Origin: Calvatia gigantea
Taxonomy: Eukaryota; Basidiomycota; Agaricomycetes; Agaricales; Lycoperdaceae
DNA: 64,000 bases
Reading direction: 5' to 3'
Assembly (NCBI GenBank): GCA_025093985.1
Contig: JACAAK010000004.1
Location: 2,170,001 to 2,234,000 of the forward strand
Each line of letters starts with the position of its first letter. The first letter of the stretch is position 1. Below the pieces are notes generated by a model. That model saw only the letters and a program-made list of their open reading frames with translations, searched no databases and had not been told where the DNA came from. The position numbers were made by a program, and so were the translations under genes. Below, piece after piece: positions 35,392-45,802 of the stretch.

Positions 35392-37221
35392 ATGTCCCAA
35401 CACCCTACACCACTGTATCGTGGTTCTCTTTACTACCACCCGACAACAACTACCTGTCCAGCACTTCGGTGAGTGCCCGCTTGTCCGCCGTTATAGATGG
35501 GGCAAACGCCAGGAACACCCTTGACTGCGACGTGACATTTTCTCTAATTTTTTGGCTAACGGCGTATTTTTTAAATGCCTGAAGTCCTGTTTCAAGTGCG
35601 GAAGGTAGGGATCGTTACACGTTTAACGTTCACAGGCAAAGTTTCGTCGCTAACCGTTTATGTCCTTAGGTACCATCGGTCGTTTGTCACACTCTCCTCC
35701 GCCGATGCATGAATGCCCGACTTCCGCTATTTACAATGCTGGCGCCTCTTCCGGGACGAACGGTTGCGAGGGCAGAGTCCACTGGTTGGTACTTTAAAAG
35801 GCTCCCCCTCACCCCCACCCCAAGCGCTAACCTGCTTCCCTCCAGTATGCAACCTTATAATTATTCTCTGTCTCCGTTTCACGAACAATGGTACGTTCTG
35901 TGTGGCTCCATACTGATGTGGTTTCAGTATTAAGCGTACCATAATAATAATAATAGGACCTACCTTGATGGTCGGGCTTCCACAGGAGGCTGCTCCCCCC
36001 TACATCGATGTTATGGCGGTCAGATAGGGTGTCACCCCGGTTCCTATGACGCCACACATTATGCAGAATCTATGGAATTGCCGCCCTTGAACATTGAAGC
36101 GGGAGGGTTTCGACGAGCTTCCCCACAATCCTTCGACGGCGATGACTACGACTCGATGTCGCTGGATGAATCGAGTGACGGAGGGGGCTTGCCCGAAGTC
36201 CTCAACAAATTCAAACTTATCCGACCTTATACCCCCGGCTCCCAGAGCGATATCTCGCGGTCATCGTAAGGCATTACAGTCGTCCTTCGTGTGATCCCAT
36301 ACTTAGCTCGCCGTTTGCCATAGTTCTCGGAGCCCCGAGCTGACACCGACAGCCCTTCTTCACCAAAAAAGGTGACTTTAATGCATGGTGTGCTGCCAGC
36401 TTCGGTGTGACTCATTTGCTTAGGCGAACATCAAGTTGCAGAGCCACACCCTTGTCACCAGGGCCTATAACTCGCGATACAGCCTCCGATCGGCGAAAGG
36501 CTGCGCGACAAGCTCGCAGGTCTTCGAGTCCGGTAGTACCAGATCCCGTACATACCGTTGCTCTGGAGAAAGCCCTTGGTGATACACCCCTCGTCGACGT
36601 CACCGTTGCTCAACTCCGTACGCTTATTAAGAAGCTTCCGGTCCCACCTCATCTCGACGGCAAGTGGGAAGAGTACGCCGTATATCAACCATCCTCTAGC
36701 CCAAATAACAAGAAGGACCACCGCTGCACGTTTGGAAAATGCAAATATACAGGCAAGAAGCAACTCGTCCAGCGGCATATTGAAGGTGTTCACCTTAAGA
36801 TGAAGTAAGTTTCAATTGTTATGTCCTTGAATGTGAACCGTGTTTAACTCTGTGCTTTCCAGGCAATACCATTGTCCCTATTGCCCTGCCGCTTTCCATC
36901 AGGTCGGTTCTCAAGTGGATTATGTGATCTGGTATCCAGTAGCTGACAGTGAGCTGCAGGAAACCTGCGCCATTACACATATCTCGAGCATTCAGTAAGC
37001 CCAAGTTCTTCTCCACCTCGAAATATTATTGAATGCCGAGATGATAATGTAGCCTCAAAGTATTCCCCTTTCGGTGCAAATATGACTGTGGCAAGCGTTT
37101 CAATGATGTTGCCAGACGTCATAGACATTGTCAGGATGTGCATGGCTACGTCTCAAAACAAACCAGGAGGTCACCTAAGACCAGGAAGACCCAAGCGGCG
37201 GCGGAGTCGGATTCAGTATGA
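35392..37221 (+). CDS. C2H2-type zinc-finger protein, probable transcription factor
   Basis: Exons 35392-35468, 35585-35604 (only 20 nt), 35670-35784, 35846-35890 and 35957-36265 join in phase and run directly into the long exon containing MELPPLNIEAGGF; later exons follow to TGA 37219. The N-terminus starts MSQHPTPLYRGSLYYHP and is disordered. The C-terminal part carries the zinc-binding region: CTFGKCKYTGKKQLVQRHIE with a second His, then QYHCPYCPAAFHQ, a short exon ending LRHYTYLEHS, then FRCKYDCGKRFNDVARRHRH followed by CQDVH. Three C2H2-like units are thus visible, the middle one divided by an intron. Fungal proteins with this layout are DNA-binding regulators; the target is unknown. The acceptor before the exon at 35957 is formed by an AAT repeat. 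A model starting at ATG 36072 would lose the five 5' segments. Confidence 0.82.
35941..35956 (+). repeat. (ATA)n microsatellite forming an intron acceptor
   Basis: Five ATA units end in ATAG, and that AG is the 3' splice site of the fourth intron of the zinc-finger gene. With this acceptor the frame reads FHEQW-TYLDGRAS. The earlier AG at 35927-35928 would bring in a stop. Confidence 0.65.
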
Positions 37222-38829
37222 CCCGCCCGCTTCCATTCTTACTTTCCCATTTAGCCAGCATGCATCAATAAATCTCGATCAGCTTTACGGCACCCATTTC
37301 ACCTTTTCGCTTCTTTCAACTCTATGCCTCGCCCTCGCTTCCGCAATATGCTAATGGATAACATGCCCTGACTGTTGATCATATACCAGGATTATGTATG
37401 AACTACACACGAGTATTGTATGCTGCGTTAAACTAGTTTATTCAACGTAAAATAGCAACAACTGTTTATAATAACAGTTTCACCACCCCCCGTCGCCCTC
37501 GTGTTGGAGAGCACAGTGCTGCCTCCAACAACCTTACTGTCAGTGCCGTTGACGACTCGCGCTAGATGAGTGGGTGGCGCCAATCCCGCATCTAGACTTA
37601 ATGAGTGATAGTCCCTGATTCACATTGTCTTGGGGACCACTGGCATCCTCGGTGCGCCTGCCGGACGTCCAGTATGTAAACGCCCAAACTTTGTTCGAGA
37701 CAGCTAAATTTGGTGTCCTCAGACCTCACGACGAAACAGTAAGGGTGTCATTATGTGAGCGTCCACGGTGGGCCTTCCGGCGTGTGAGAGGTTCTACATG
37801 GAGGAAGTATGAAACGCCGTTAACGCAGTACTCTACTAACTTCCGCATAGAAGGGTCGTAAAACTGCGATTCGAATCGGGGAAATCTGAGATTACAGTAC
37901 AGATTACAATGGAGATAACAATATATTAGCTTGTGTGGACCCAATTGCTCGTGGGCGGTAGGAGGAGATACCCAGTTCACCCAGTTTGTCCTGATAAGTC
38001 CATCTGAGCTTTTTTTTATACCCCTGGACAGAAATTTTCTTCGGTCTATCAGGGTTCTCAGGTGGTGTGTGGACAGGACTTACGGACCTTCGCAATGTGG
38101 CTCCCAAGGGACAAGGTTCTGTTTTTTTTTGGTCATTGACATTCCCTTCCGGTCTTTTCATATTACTTGTCTTGGTGAGGTGTAGGCGTGATGACCTCCA
38201 GGGAAAGCTCAATACTAGGACACCACTGACCACCGGAACCCAGCAACAGCACTGGCTTTGTGTGCTTTGGATTCTCACGAAGAATTATCAGTTCCAGAAG
38301 CGGCGGTCGTCCCAGATTCCCAGCTCAGTAGCCCCATCGGACCGCTCTTTATGGGCCCAAGTGAGTAAATCGAACGGATGAGCTGTCCGGCGAAGTGCGG
38401 GAAATCGAGTTAACTGGTGATTCCCTAGGCTACTTACTCAAACCATCGTCGGCATTGGCAAAACGGATCCACAATTCGGATATCAAGAACGCCGCACGAC
38501 AGACTGCGTATGATAATGATCAAATGCAAGCTGCACAGAAAAATTGCGCGCAGGGACCTCAGCGAACACAAAGTATTAGTTGGCAGGAAGTGTTTGTGTG
38601 TATGTCGGAGAGACGAGAATTGCGAATGGAAGACGCTCCCAAGGTCTTGTGGGGGGGATGATGTCCCTTCCTGGTACCAGTAGGGTCAGGAAGATCGGAG
38701 ATCAATACGACATCACCGAAAAGGGCTGAAAAAGGCAGTCAACGTCCACGGTGCTCCGGCTGTCAGCGTAATGCGCCGAGCATCCTCTTCAACCCAACCA
38801 ACTTCGAAATTCAAACTGGCGTTGTGCTC
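37222..38829. other. Gene-poor region
   Basis: In this 1.6 kb I find no gene I can support. Open frames exist (37904-38278 minus, 38395-38661 plus), but they show no domain, signal peptide or spliced continuation. The GATTCGAATC at about 37866 resembles a tRNA B box, but the flanks do not pair. There is no transposon-like terminal repeat that I can see. Confidence 0.45.
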
Positions 38830-39667
38830 ATGCCATCAAAACATAGTCCTCAGCTCGGAAGTCTAGCAATTCACGGTCCTTCCCAGAACTCCCAAACAGT
38901 CCACGTTTCACCTTCAACATGTCAAGAACTCTCTCTTTTTAAAGGTGAATTTGATCTCGACGCTCATTTCCACTTCAGCTTCTTCCTTATCTGAAACAGA
39001 TATTCTCAGGGAATATCGTCGTTTAGATGACTCCATTACTATGCGACTGAACAGGGCAAATGCCGCCATGAGAGATCATCAACGCGAACATGACAGCGGA
39101 CAAAGAGAGAGTGTTCAGAGCCAGGCATGTGCTTACCTCTGGCGCGAATTGGTTGGTGAGTATCCCATTGGTTTATCATGTTTCTTGATATTGAATACTT
39201 TGGGCGCAACAGATAACTGGAAACGGAGAACTCAACTAGTGGAATACTGCACGGCGGTCGTTGACCAGCCGTTGAACGAGAAGCGAGCGGCCCTACAGGA
39301 ACAGGGGAACAGTCCAGCCCAACAACGGAAGATACAGGCGGAAATATTTGAGGATGAGGTCAAGGTACGCATTCAAACACCCTAGTGTATTATTTCGAAG
39401 TGGGGCGTCAAAACGAAAGCAAACTGACATCATTAATCAGCGGAATCAGCTACGCAACGAGCTAACAGTCGAAAGAATTGTCCGCAAACGGGCTGTAGAA
39501 GGCAAGTTTCAAAATTTGTCGAATTCTCCCTCGAGAATACTCGCCCACACGATTTCTCCGACGATATTAATTGAGATATCTTAGCGTTTCGGTCGCGCTG
39601 CCAGTACTTTGTGCCACCATCAAACGACGAAGAAGCTCGGAAATTATGGGACGCCGCCCAAAAGTAA
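38830..39667 (+). CDS. MIX23 / caffeine-induced death protein 2 family
   Basis: ATG 38830 opens exon 38830-38944. An intron of 55 nt (38945-38999) joins STCQELSLFK to DILREYRRLDDSITMRLNR. Later exons give ACAYLWRELVDNWKRRTQLV, EYCTAVV, RNQLRNELTVERIVRKRAVE and FRSRCQYFVPPSNDEEARKL, with TAA at 39665. Order and spacing match the Cid2/MIX23 (CCDC58) family: an early Cys-x-x-F helix, a 'LDDSI..LN' helix, a central Cys pair and a final Arg-Cys-x-x-Phe. MIX23 is a mitochondrial intermembrane-space protein that supports protein import. Its disulfide-forming Cys residues appear kept. The last intron (39502-39584) uses a GC donor, GCAAGT. Confidence 0.85.
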
Positions 39668-40046
39668 AATTGGCTCTGTATCACAATGTTTTCCACTCAA
39701 GGGGAAATACCTAAAGGGACTGGGTGGAGAAATGAGAAATTCCTCTCGGCAACATCATTCAGGTGGTAGTACCTGCGCGGTGGTTTATTACATAGATCCT
39801 TGGGGATGTCCAATTATGTGGTGACATTGGACACATGGGACGAAGCACAACATACACTTTGGAATGTACATTAGTGTGAAAACCGAATCTTCAAGCACCC
39901 CAGTTGCTACCAAGCATGATGAAATTTACCGAAATTAGAGAAGAAATATCGATGACGCAATGAACGCGGAAACTTGCGCATTCTGGTTGTCAGTTACTTA
40001 CATTCTGGAAACTAGTGCCCATCCCTCTTGACTGACTTGACTGACG
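39668..40046. other. Intergenic, promoter of the GILT-like gene
   Basis: This 0.38 kb lies between two plus-strand genes. No open frame, repeat or RNA gene can be supported. Confidence 0.45.
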
Positions 40047-40936
40047 ATGATCCCGTTTCTCGTCATACTTGTTCTTCCAACGTTGGTTTTAGCGGCCTCA
40101 CATATCGTTCTCAGTGACCAGACAAATGTCAATGAACTACTCGTTGATGTGAAGGTCCCTGTCCAGCTCGGCGTCATGAGCAAGTGCCCAGACGCCCTTC
40201 TTTGCGAAACAACTTTCAACGCTGTTCGTGGCAAAGTTAGGGACAAAATGAGTTTATCGCTCGTATATATCGCAAAGTAGGGGGTCCCATCCCTTGTCTT
40301 ATTTAAGGCCCTTCACTGAAGTGAATGATTTCGGTCGAACTTCGAACTTCGAAACTTCCCGCTCATCTAGGTTCAATCATTCCGACCCCGGCTTCGGTGT
40401 CACTTGTCTGCATGGGCCGGAAGAATGCGCGGGTAACATGCAGCAGCTTTGCGTAGCCAAATATGCGACCAAAAATCAGTGGTGGGACTTTGTTCAGTGC
40501 CAGAATCTCGAGGGACGCCAGAACATAGGAAGACCCGAGGTTGCTTTGAAGTGCGCTCAAGCCGCACAGATTGATTGGGAAACGAGTGGCGCGGGTAGTT
40601 GTGCTGGATTGGATGGCAGCGGTAAAAGTGATGAAGGGGTTAAGCTCCTCCAGGATAGTGTGCGACTCGTGCAAGAGCTCGAAATCACGTAGGTGGACAA
40701 GGCATTTCAATGTATGTTCGTTGTACTGAAAGATTTCACAGCAAGAGCTGCACAGTCTTAATCAATGGGCATAAAGTATGTGTGCATGACGGCACTTGGA
40801 AAGATTGTGAAGTGAGCCCTTGTTTTGTCCAGTCTTGGGATGTCAATTGATGGGATACAAGAATGGTCATACTGTCCATGACTTTGTCCGACAAATCAAC
40901 AAAGCATACGATGAGCTGAACTCGATTGAAGGGTAG
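40047..40936 (+). CDS. GILT-like (gamma-interferon-inducible lysosomal thiol reductase family) protein
   Basis: ATG 40047 starts a signal peptide (MIPFLVILVLPTLVLAAS). The thioredoxin-fold part begins KVPVQLGVMSKCPDALLCE. After an intron of about 90 nt come NHSDPGFGVTCLHGPEECAG and NMQQLCVAKY, which contain the GILT signature CxHGxxECxxNxxxxC in full. Later exons carry WDFVQCQNLEGRQNIGRP, SCTVLINGHKVCVHDGTWKD and HTVHDFVRQINKAYDEL, ending at TAG 40934. Family members reduce disulfides in acidic compartments or outside the cell. In animal GILT the active site is CXXC near the N-terminus; here the equivalent place has CPDALLC (CX5C). Catalysis may therefore differ. The last introns keep phase (CE joined to NGHTVHDF). 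Confidence 0.86.
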
Positions 40937-41097
40937 TCAGTAAATGTGGTGTTTTCATCTGTGATTCCCTGAAGCTCATATTCTTTCGTATCCTCGTTTG
41001 TGAGCTCTTCGGAGACTCCCTCGTTCCTCACATACTGTCAAGTGTAAAACCCAGCCTCTCGGTTGTGTAAGTTCATCAGAACAACATAGCTGTGTAT

Positions 41098-41496
41098 TCA
41101 TCCCCACAGTAGTTCGTATAAAATCACAACTATGTTTATCGGTATCAGAGGAACTGTGAGCCTATGTCAGAAAGAATGTGTAGTACAAAGTAGACAGGTT
41201 GCTCACTCCGCATAAGCGTGCGCACAGCACCTATGAGGTCTATTAGGCGGGCTTTCATTCCAATATCTTGATCCCCGTAAGCAGCTTGGTCGTAGCTGCC
41301 TTGATTGTATCCTACATTCGCACTCGCATCCCGTGTTTGCCGTGATGATGAAGCTAGCCCAACTGGAACGGCGGCGAGGTTATTCAAGATATTAGCAAAG
41401 GAAATTTGACATACTCCTAGCTAGGAATCGTTCCTCGTTGAGGATAGCAATGGCGTTTGTGAACAGCAGGGAAACCAAGAGAATGGTGCCAAACAT
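41098..41496 (-). CDS. YOS1: Yos1-like ER-Golgi transport protein (IER3IP1 family)
   Basis: Three exons (41496-41415, 41362-41207, 41153-41098) join in phase to about 97 residues. The protein starts MFGTILLVSLLFTNAIAILN and EERFLAR, then ARLIDLIGAVRTLMR, and ends RIPLIPINIVVILYELLWG with TGA at 41098. Two membrane helices flank a short polar loop. The conserved 'NAIAxLxEERFL' start and the 'VRTLMRxPLI' end define Yos1/IER3IP1, a small subunit of the Yip1-Yif1 complex needed for COPII vesicle transport from ER to Golgi. The second acceptor must be the CACAG at 41154-41158; the nearer ATAG gives a broken frame. The gene is convergent with the GILT-like gene and divergent from mitochondrial uL22. 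Confidence 0.88.
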
Positions 41497-41831
41497 ATTT
41501 CGTCTTCGTCACTGTGTCTGTCGTGTGGTATTGGGTCTGTAGTCCTGATTGCCAGCAAGTCGGATAAGGGGGGAATAAAATAGACGAAAGCAAGGCGAAG
41601 CTTTTGAAGCTGTTGAGGAAGATGGGACGTATGTATGTGCTGGAGGACACGACGCGCTCCAGGAATAACTGTCTTGTGACGCCGAGTGTTTGTGACACAA
41701 GAGGTGTGACGGAAGAACCACGGAACTCGTATTTTCAAAAGTCTCCTTCCGGACGCTGTAGGCTCGAACATGCAGGCTTGTTTGAGAAATGGTATGAAAT
41801 GTGTTCATGATTAACTGTGCTGTGAGAGCTA
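41497..41831. other. Divergent promoter between YOS1 and mitochondrial uL22
   Basis: This 0.34 kb serves two divergent genes. Apart from an AATAAAAT stretch near 41575 I see no clear element. Open frames here on both strands are not convincing. Confidence 0.5.
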
Positions 41832-42746
41832 ATGCGATATCCAGGCACTTTGACACGCTCTCTAGTACTTAATTCACAAGTCGGGTCGTCCTGGCAAGCA
41901 AGTCGGACTCGGACTTAGTGTGTATTGCGCTGCTCCTCTTGAGGCTTTGGTCTGATTATTCGGGATGCTAGTGCAAGTGGTTTTAACCCTCTAGGCTGGG
42001 TACGGGACAAAGTCACACCCCAAATCAAAGAGAAGCAAACCAAGGAGGAAATTGAGGCCGCGAAGAAACAAGCGGCAGAACAGGGTACTCGGAGCGTGTT
42101 TGACGTTCAGCCTATTGCCAAGCCGTCGGAGGAGGATACCACACATGTCAGTGTGAAGAAAGGCGTGAAGAAAGCTCAGCCGACGGAGGTATGTCTTCAT
42201 GTTTCATGAATCGTGCTTCAAGCTTACTGGGTTACTGGTAGCATAAATACTCTACGGCAAATTTCAAACACTCGCACAGGAAACTGAATATGCTGGCACG
42301 ACAAATTTCTGGAAAACCTATAGATTGGGCCATTCTGCAGATGCAATTTAGTGAGAAGAGGTCCAGCACGAGGATTATGAATATGCTGGCAACAGCCAAG
42401 GATCACGCCTCACGCTACAAGCACCTTGAACGCTCAAAACTCATTGTTTGTATGTAACCTGGGGTTCTTCCTTTGGTGTCTTAGCTGCTCACTGGGACAT
42501 TTCATAGCTGAGGCTTGGGTAACCAAAGGACCCCGGGGCCCACGCCGAATTGAGCCTCGTGGTAGAAACCACTATGGTGTCCGCCAGCACCCAAACTCCA
42601 AGATGACTGTCGTGTTGCGGGAGGGCAAGACTGTCGAGGAGAAAAAGGCTGAGCGAAGACGGAAGATTCTGAAGCGGATAGTGTCTGCCGGTGTTATGCG
42701 AGAGGATGTTCCTCTACGAAACCCTGCTCCTACGTGGTGTTGGTGA
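41832..42746 (+). CDS. MRPL22: Mitochondrial large-subunit ribosomal protein uL22m
   Basis: Exons 41832-41917, 41972-42188, 42242-42449 and 42508-42746 fit in phase. The first encodes a basic, Ser/Arg-rich presequence (MRYPGTLTRSLVLNSQ) typical of mitochondrial targeting. It is spliced to YASGFNPLGWVRDKVTPQ. The core is HKYSTANFKHSHRKLNMLAR then QISGKPIDWAILQMQFSEKR and STRIMNMLATAKDHA, the uL22 fold that lines the peptide exit tunnel. The C-terminal part has the tunnel hairpin region (WVTKGPRGPRRIEPRGRNHY) and a basic helix, ending at TAG... WCW before TGA 42744. Product and frame are clear; the start rests on the good presequence and the in-phase first intron. Confidence 0.88.
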
Positions 42747-42967
42747 TTTATAGACACCTGATTAGGCTTTAATATAATATAATAGTTGGCGTCAACGCAG
42801 CTGAAGAGTGAAGAGAGACTATGGACTGCGGTATGTAAGTTGGACGCGTGAGGCCTTCGGTTGGCTAAAAATAGAAAACTGGAGACACGTCGGCGTGACA
42901 CTCAAACCACCAAATTCACGTCCTCTGGAATTTCACACCTCCCTGAAAGCTATCCACACTCCTCACC

Positions 42968-44764
42968 ATGCCACTCAGTTGGCGTGCACTCCCTAGTATC
43001 CTTCTTGTTACTGTAGTTTCTCTTGCAACATCATGCACTGCTGCCGAGCAAACAGCATTTGAGAATACCGCGATTGTCCGCACGGCGGAGTTGGGCGGGT
43101 CCATCGTCCACGTCACGACGACGTATGCAATCAAGAGTTTGGAGGACGGACAGGACGTGTATACCGCTACGTTCCCGAGAAAGGAGAGGGATGCTACCAG
43201 CTTTTTGGAGGCCACGGTGAAGGGGCGGAAGGATCCTTTGGAGATTCGGGAGAAACCATTTTATGCCAATGCGTGAGCACACTTCGGACTGCTCTTGGTA
43301 TTATAACTGGCTGACTCGTGGGTCACCTAGCAAATTCACGCATGTGGACGTTCTCTTGCCCAAGAAGTTGGGAGTGAATGCGACGATGAACTTAGTACTG
43401 GAGACCATCCAAACGCATATGACTGAACCTTGGCCTGAGTATGCGGGCCAGAAGGACGAGCAGGCGATGAGATACGTTACGGACCTTTATGTCCTCAGTC
43501 CATACCCCACTCTCGTCCAGCGCACCAAAGTCAAGTACGTTTCGCAGCTTTTATACCACGGACATCCGATGTTGATTATTTCCCCAAAAACAGAACTATG
43601 GTTCCCCGTATCATCTCCTATACCACTCCTGAAGACGTCCATTCCTTCGCTTCCGACAGCATCGTGTCTAAGTCTGGCGCTACGGTTACTTATGGTCCAT
43701 TCAACAATATCCCTATCTCGGCGAGCAACGATTTCCTCAAGGCGCACCAAAGGCCAGTTACCGTTCGTTACTACCACGAACAGCCTGTGCTCGAGGTGAC
43801 GAGCTACAAACGTGCTGTTGAAATCAGCCATTGGGGTTCTAACATTAACACACAAGACGATCTCGTTCTACACAATGCCGGTCCAAAGTTCGTCCACCCG
43901 CTTTGTCGTCTAACCAGACGAGTACACAATTGACGTTCTGTGCTTGTAGACTTAAAGGCCACTTCTCTCGTGTCGACTATCAACAACAATCTTACTTCAA
44001 ATCCCAAACTCCTCATATTCTCCATTCCCTTCAACTCAACCTTCCACCGGGCATTAACAACGTTTATTACTACGACCAAGTCGGTAACGTCTCGACTTCA
44101 CGTCTCAACGTTGCCCCCGCTGTCCCTAAAGGCCAACCCGTCACGAAGGAAAGTCTTTTGGAATTCAAACCAAGATACCCCATAATGGGTAGCTGGAATT
44201 TTACTTTCACTTTGGGTTGGGATGCAGATCTGGCTAGTGTTGCTGGATATAATAAGTCCAGTGGGGAGTACCGTGTTGAGGTCCCGATTATGACCGCTTT
44301 CCCTGGTGCAGTGGTGAATACTTTGCAGCTGAAGATCGTCCTTCCGGAAGGTGCTACGTGAGTTTTGAAAGTAGTCGGCGTATGTGGAGAGTTGCTAATT
44401 CTAATTCTATCGCAGTGACATTGAAGTTGTTACGCCATATCCCGCTCTTGCCATGTGGCTTGACAAAGAAACCACTTATTTGGATAGCATTGGCCGCCCT
44501 ACCATTATGTGTGAATACAAGGATCTCACGACCAAACACGCACAAAATATCTATGTGAGTCTCACCCCAGCCTCCGAATGGGTTTCTTCCGTCACTTACA
44601 GTATCTGTTTCTCCGAATTTGTTTAGGTGATATATAAACTCTCAACGAAAGAGCACTTCAGAAAGCCCGTGGTGGTGTCGGCTGTTTTCTTCGGGTTGTT
44701 CCTGTTTGCAGGCATTGTCAAGCGGATTGATTTTGGAATCCACAAAAAGCAAAAAACTCCGTAG
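42968..44764 (+). CDS. OST1: Oligosaccharyltransferase alpha subunit (ribophorin I)
   Basis: ATG 42968 starts a signal peptide (MPLSWRALPSILLVTVVSLA). The lumenal domain reads ENTAIVRTAELGGSIVHVTT, FTHVDVLLPKKLGVNATMNL, SYTTPEDVHSFASDS, VTYGPFNNIPISASND and RPVTVRYYHEQPVLEVTSYK, then VEISHWGSNINTQDDL. Near the end KPRYPIMGSWNFTFTLGW (with the final part of the domain) leads to one membrane helix (VVVSAVFFGLFLFAGIV) and a short basic tail ending HKKQKTP, TAG 44762. Ost1 is a subunit of the ER complex that attaches N-glycans to nascent proteins and lies beside the translocon. Five introns were joined in phase. Length and single C-terminal helix fit the family. Confidence 0.93.
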
Positions 44765-44879
44765 TTCGTATGTTGTTACCACCGACAGGCGTTGTAACTA
44801 GAGCTTGCAAAGACAAAAAATTATTTATGAGATAAAGCGTAGTGATACATTGCACTGGGTTATAATACAGTGAAACACA

Positions 44880-45589
44880 TCAATGACCATCGTGGGTTTG
44901 GTCTTTGACGAAGAGTCTGTTGAACCCGTGAAGCGTGACCATTGAACATTCGTCAGGCGGTTTGACACTGAAACAGACAGTAAGTTCTAGGCTCAGGCGA
45001 AAGTCAGTTATTTGAGAAAATGACTGACCCCTTCAAGAAGGTGAAGACGCCTGGAAGGCCATCCTTGAGTGTACACTCATAATACAATCCACCGTTGCTC
45101 ATCTTTCCCTCCTCGTAGAAGAGCATAGAGCCCTGCCATCTCCAGATACCGGAACGGCGACCCTCGCGCTTCTTGGAGCTGATGAGTTGAAGTGGGAAAT
45201 TCAGGGGTGCCGGTAATGTTTTTGACGTTGACAGAATATATCGCAGTCGAATTAATGACCTGGTATAATTGGTTCTGGCGGATGTAGAACCACTCTGGAC
45301 GGCGATCGTTTGAGGTGATAGTAATGTTTCCGGGAAACCCTTTAAGGTGGGGGGGTTAGTGAGACTGGTAGTCAATATGGGATGGAACCACACCTTCTAC
45401 ATGGACATTAAGATGCCTTGATATAGAGCTACGTTCATAGCCTTTCCCGATAGCCTGGACATATGCAGAGCCGGGGACGAGAGAACCCATGTTATCATCC
45501 CATCCGACGAGATGTTCAAAAGTGGGGATGGCGGCGACGATGGATGTGAGGGATGAGATCCAAAGAACGATGGTGCTGGGGGCAGGCAT
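44880..45589 (-). CDS. Unrecognised secreted protein with an apparent frame break
   Basis: ATG 45589 opens a signal peptide (MPAPSTIVLWISSLTSIVAA) and a mature part with GWDDNMGSLVPGSAYVQAIG. After an intron near 45392-45339 the frame reads FPGNITITSNDRRPEWFYIR and NSTAIYSVNVKNIT. Around 45209-45213 the protein-like frame changes: the continuing frame turns poor and stops, while the frame one base over gives APLNFPLQLISSKKREGRRS, IWRWQGSMLFYEEGKMSNGG and ECTLKDGLPGVFTFLKG. That frame joins through a last intron to VKPPDECSMVTLHGFNRLFV, TGA at 44880. Three N-glycosylation-type NxT/S sites are visible. I do not know the family. Either one extra base (sequence error) or a real mutation explains the break; no intron repairs it. 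Confidence 0.65.
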
Positions 45590-45802
45590 TGTGACTTGGG
45601 AAAGCCTGAAGGACGGAGGTATATAAATGTGTGGAGAGCCACAACGTGTCCCATGGCATTCTTTGGTGAAATGTCGGATGGTGGAAGCAAATACTTACTC
45701 AAGACTGCTCATTGGCAGTTTCACGGAATAACCTCGATCGCACGTGACCGCGCATCACCATCCTGTCCTAATTTTGCCTCCGCACATTTGTTTAACGAGC
45801 AA

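Noticed and set aside
37860..37880. GATTCGAATC resembling a tRNA B box
   Set aside because: The five bases on either side of the loop do not pair on either strand, and no A box or acceptor stem is present.
38395..38661. 88-codon plus-strand ORF starting MREIELTGDSLGYLLK
   Set aside because: No domain, no splice continuation and no signal peptide; composition is not clearly coding.
33128..38829. Suspected mobile element in the sparse 33-39 kb zone
   Set aside because: No terminal repeats, target-site duplication, transposase or reverse-transcriptase motifs; part of it resolves into two spliced genes.
38945..38978. 34-nt intron in MIX23 ending at CTTCAG
   Set aside because: Too short; the next AG gives a 55-nt intron, the same phase and the better family match (LFKDILREYRRLDD).
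40334..40357. Three CTTCGAA-like units resembling a heat-shock element
   Set aside because: The GAA/TTC spacing is 0-1 base instead of two, and the site lies in the first intron of the GILT-like gene.
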